From Streptomyces luteolus (GTDB lineage: Bacteria > Actinomycetota > Actinomycetes > Streptomycetales > Streptomycetaceae), in contig NZ_JASCIS010000068.1 in NCBI RefSeq assembly GCF_029968015.1, positions 1-32,796 of the forward strand: 32,796 nucleotides of DNA. Direction: 5' to 3'. A program made the translations under genes and the position numbers. Positions 30,735-32,796 of this stretch are shown here, one piece after another. A model generated the notes under the pieces. It was given only the letters and a program-made list of their open reading frames with translations, made no database searches and had not been told where the DNA came from. The stretch's first letter is position 1, and every line of letters begins with the position of its first letter.

Positions 30735-32045
30735 ATGACCGACCCGACCCCCGAGAGCGCCCGCGACCAGGACGGCTGGTCCGCGGGCGCCTCGCCCCTC
30801 ACCCGTCATGTGCAGCGGCACCTCCAGAAGGTCCACGCCTTCGACCGGCGCCGCCCGCTGGTCTGGGACCTCAGCCTGACGTCCTTCTTCATCCTGGCCG
30901 CGCTGCTCGACTACACCAGCGGCGGCTGGCAGACCATCGCCCGGAACGAGGGGGCCGCCGACTCCCTGGTCCTGGCGCTCTGCCTGGGCTTCTCCGCGCC
31001 GCTCCTGTGGCGTCGCACCCGCCCGATGCCCGTGCTCCTCGCCATGGCACCGGTGTCCCTGGTGAACAGCTGGACGGGCATCCTCCTTCAGGCAGCCCTC
31101 TTCCAGTTCATCGTCGTCTTCAACCTGGCCCTGCGCTCCCCCCTGAAGCCGGTGCTGTGGGCCCTTCCGCTGATCCTCACGCCCACGGTGATCGGCGCGC
31201 TGCGCTTCCCGGAGGACAGCTGGGACCTGCAAGTCTTCCCCGCGCTCTGGACGTACGCGATGGTCACGCTGCTGGCCCTCGCCGTCCGCACCCGCCGCGA
31301 GTACCTGGCGTCTCTGGTCGAGCGCGCCCGCCAGCTGGAGGTGGAGCGCGACCAGCAGGCCCGCCTCGCCGCGGCCGCCGAACGCACCCGCATCGCCCGC
31401 GAGATGCACGACATCATCGGCCACAACCTCTCCGTCATCACGGGCCTCGCGGACGGCGGTTCGTACGCGGCGAGGAAGCAGCCCGAGCGCGCCGCCCAGG
31501 CCCTGGACGCCATCGCGGGCACCAGCCGCGAGGCCCTCACGGAACTCCGCCGCCTCCTCGGCGTCCTCCGCGACGACTCCCCCACCGCCGACCTCACCCC
31601 ACAGCCCGGCCTGGACGACCTCGACTCCCTGGTGGACGGCGTCCGTTCGGCGGGTCTGCCGGTGCGCATGACGGTACGCGGCACCCCGGCCGACACCACG
31701 GACACCGCGGGCCGCGAGCTCACGGTCTACCGCGTCGTCCAGGAGGCCCTTACCAACACCCTGAAGCACGCGGGCCCGGGTGCCTCCGCCACCGTCGAGG
31801 TCGGCCACACCGGCACCGGTCTGACGGTGACGGTCACGGACGACGGCCACGCGCAACCGCCGCCCCTCGCGGCCCCCGCGGACGGCCGCGGCCTGCCCGG
31901 AATGCGCGAGCGAACCGCCTTGTACGACGGCACACTTGAGGCCGGACCCCTGCCCCGCCCGCCGGGCGGCTGGCAAGTCCGCATGCACCTTCCGAACTCT
32001 CCCGCCTCCGGCTCCCCGACACCCCTTGAGGACGCGACCCCGTGA
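30735..32045 (+). CDS. Sensor histidine kinase, NarL family
   Basis: A 436-residue membrane kinase. Five to six N-terminal transmembrane segments (about 35-190) have short loops, so the signal is probably sensed in or at the membrane. The HisKA_3 dimerisation region contains the phosphorylated histidine H225 in REMHDIIGHNL. The ATP-binding domain shows EALTNTLKHAGPGA (N box), VTDDGHA and GRGLPGMRERTALYDG (G boxes). ATG 30735 is preferred; GTG 30729 in the same frame is possible. The response regulator gene overlaps its stop. The tandem repeat array directly upstream may hold its promoter. Confidence 0.92.
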   Translation: MTDPTPESARDQDGWSAGASPLTRHVQRHLQKVHAFDRRRPLVWDLSLTSFFILAALLDYTSGGWQTIARNEGAADSLVLALCLGFSAPLLWRRTRPMPVLLAMAPVSLVNSWTGILLQAALFQFIVVFNLALRSPLKPVLWALPLILTPTVIGALRFPEDSWDLQVFPALWTYAMVTLLALAVRTRREYLASLVERARQLEVERDQQARLAAAAERTRIAREMHDIIGHNLSVITGLADGGSYAARKQPERAAQALDAIAGTSREALTELRRLLGVLRDDSPTADLTPQPGLDDLDSLVDGVRSAGLPVRMTVRGTPADTTDTAGRELTVYRVVQEALTNTLKHAGPGASATVEVGHTGTGLTVTVTDDGHAQPPPLAAPADGRGLPGMRERTALYDGTLEAGPLPRPPGGWQVRMHLPNSPASGSPTPLEDATP

Positions 32046-32716
32046 CCGCGGTCCTGATCGTCGACGACCAGCCGATGCAGCGCTTCGGCTTCCGCATGCT
32101 CCTGGAGAGCCAGGACGACATGACGGTCGTGGGTGAGGCGGGCAACGGCGGCGAGGCGGTCCGCCAGACCGCTCAACTCCAGCCGGACGTCGTCCTGATG
32201 GACATCCGCATGCCCGGCCTGGACGGCATCGAGGCCACGCGCCGCATCACCGCCTCCGGCAACCGCACCCGCGTCCTGATCCTCACGACGTTCGACCTCG
32301 ACGAGTACGCCTACGCGGGTCTGCGCGCCGGTGCTTCCGGGTTCCTGGTGAAGGACGCTCAGCCGGAGGAGCTGTTGTCGGGCATCCGCGCGGTGGCTTC
32401 GGGGGACGCGGTGGTCGCCCCGAGCCTGACGCGCCGGCTTCTCGACGCGTTCGCGGACCAGCTGCCGTCGGACCCGGCGGGCCCGTCGGAAACGCTCGCC
32501 GAGGATGCCCGCCTCACCTCTCTCACCGAGCGCGAACGCGAAATCCTCACGGCCATCGGCCAGGGCTGGACGAACACGGAGATCGCCGAACGCTTCCATC
32601 TCGCCGAATCCACGGTGAAGACCCATGTGGGCCGCGTCCTCGCCAAGACGGGCGCCCGGGACCGCGTACAGGCGGTGATCCTGGCCTACGACACCCGCTT
32701 GGTGAAGCCGTCCTGA
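32042..32716 (+). CDS. Response regulator, NarL/FixJ family
   Basis: A 224-residue regulator. The receiver domain (1-120) has acidic VDDQ near the start, phosphoacceptor D54 in VLMDIRMPG, a Thr in LILTTFD and the Lys in FLVKDA. The LuxR-type helix-turn-helix is LTEREREILTAIGQGWTNTE then IAERFHLAESTVKTHVGRVL. The start is GTG 32042, overlapping the kinase stop, so the pair is coupled. The likely target is the neighbouring ABC exporter operon. Confidence 0.95.
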   Translation: MTAVLIVDDQPMQRFGFRMLLESQDDMTVVGEAGNGGEAVRQTAQLQPDVVLMDIRMPGLDGIEATRRITASGNRTRVLILTTFDLDEYAYAGLRAGASGFLVKDAQPEELLSGIRAVASGDAVVAPSLTRRLLDAFADQLPSDPAGPSETLAEDARLTSLTEREREILTAIGQGWTNTEIAERFHLAESTVKTHVGRVLAKTGARDRVQAVILAYDTRLVKPS

Positions 32717-32718
32717 AA

Positions 32719-32788
32719 GACCCTGAACGCAAAAAGACCCTGAACGCAAAAATGCCTCAACCCCCGGACAAAGTCCGGGGGTTGAGGC
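32719..32788. terminator. Strong hairpin terminator preceded by a 17-bp direct repeat
   Basis: GCCTCAACCCCCGGAC (32754-32769), an AAA loop and its exact complement (32773-32788) make a perfect 16-bp stem. On the minus strand it is followed by a T-run (from the AAAAA before it), so it should also stop a leftward gene beyond the window. Before it, GACCCTGAACGCAAAAA occurs twice in tandem (32719-32735, 32736-32752). Confidence 0.88.
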
Positions 32789-32796
32789 TAAAAATT

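Noticed and set aside
29664..31988. 774-codon minus-strand open frame over the exporter and kinase
   Set aside because: Shadow frame; it crosses the 10-bp repeat array and encodes only low-complexity sequence.

Overview
The window is high-GC actinobacterial DNA and almost certainly comes from a Streptomyces chromosome. The protein signatures fit, and so does the order pstS-pstC-pstA-pstB / pit-DUF47 / csoR, which matches the conserved streptomycete core. Starts were chosen by hand from ribosome sites, overlaps and signal peptides. No database search was possible, so family names rest on visible motifs.

Layout. (1) 1 to about 5535 is the right-hand part of an integrated mobile element, all on the minus strand except one small candidate. 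It holds a P-loop replication ATPase, a primase-polymerase, a small XRE regulator, a low-GC control region with divergent leaderless-type promoters and a probably frameshifted small gene, and a large serine recombinase ending about 40 bp from the junction. The junction lies inside a NUDIX hydrolase gene; only its 3' part (5529-5846) remains here. (2) 5847-12217 is phosphate uptake: an intergenic repeat, a PHO box of four 11-bp units, pstSCAB, a double terminator, then pit and a PhoU-like DUF47 gene on the other strand. (3) 12361-16643 holds an autoregulated CsoR copper sensor, small hypothetical genes, a lipoprotein with an in-frame minisatellite, a 23-bp tandem repeat, a secreted bicovalent FAD oxidoreductase and a small surface-anchored protein. 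(4) 16675-17428 is a sortase relic carrying a 227-bp MITE-like insertion flanked by CTAG. (5) 17481-21044 holds a PAP2 phosphatase, a bifunctional SLT-NlpC/P60 wall hydrolase and a class I methyltransferase. (6) 21697-28729 is a five- to six-gene cluster resembling the core of a conjugative type IV secretion system: pilin-like small membrane protein, VirB8-like, VirB6/TrbL-like, a VirB4 split into two genes, and a VirD4-like protein with no recognisable P-loop. No relaxase is present. (7) 28837-32716 is an ABC exporter pair plus a NarL-family two-component system, separated by an array of 14 head-to-tail 10-bp units.

How the parts relate. The pst, pit and DUF47 genes are a high- plus low-affinity phosphate module. 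The wall hydrolase could serve as the VirB1-like component for the secretion-like cluster. The absence of a relaxase and the lost P-loop suggest that cluster is a repurposed chromosomal machine rather than an active conjugation system. The ABC exporter and the two-component system are a common sensor-exporter pairing, and the decamer array sits where their control region should be.
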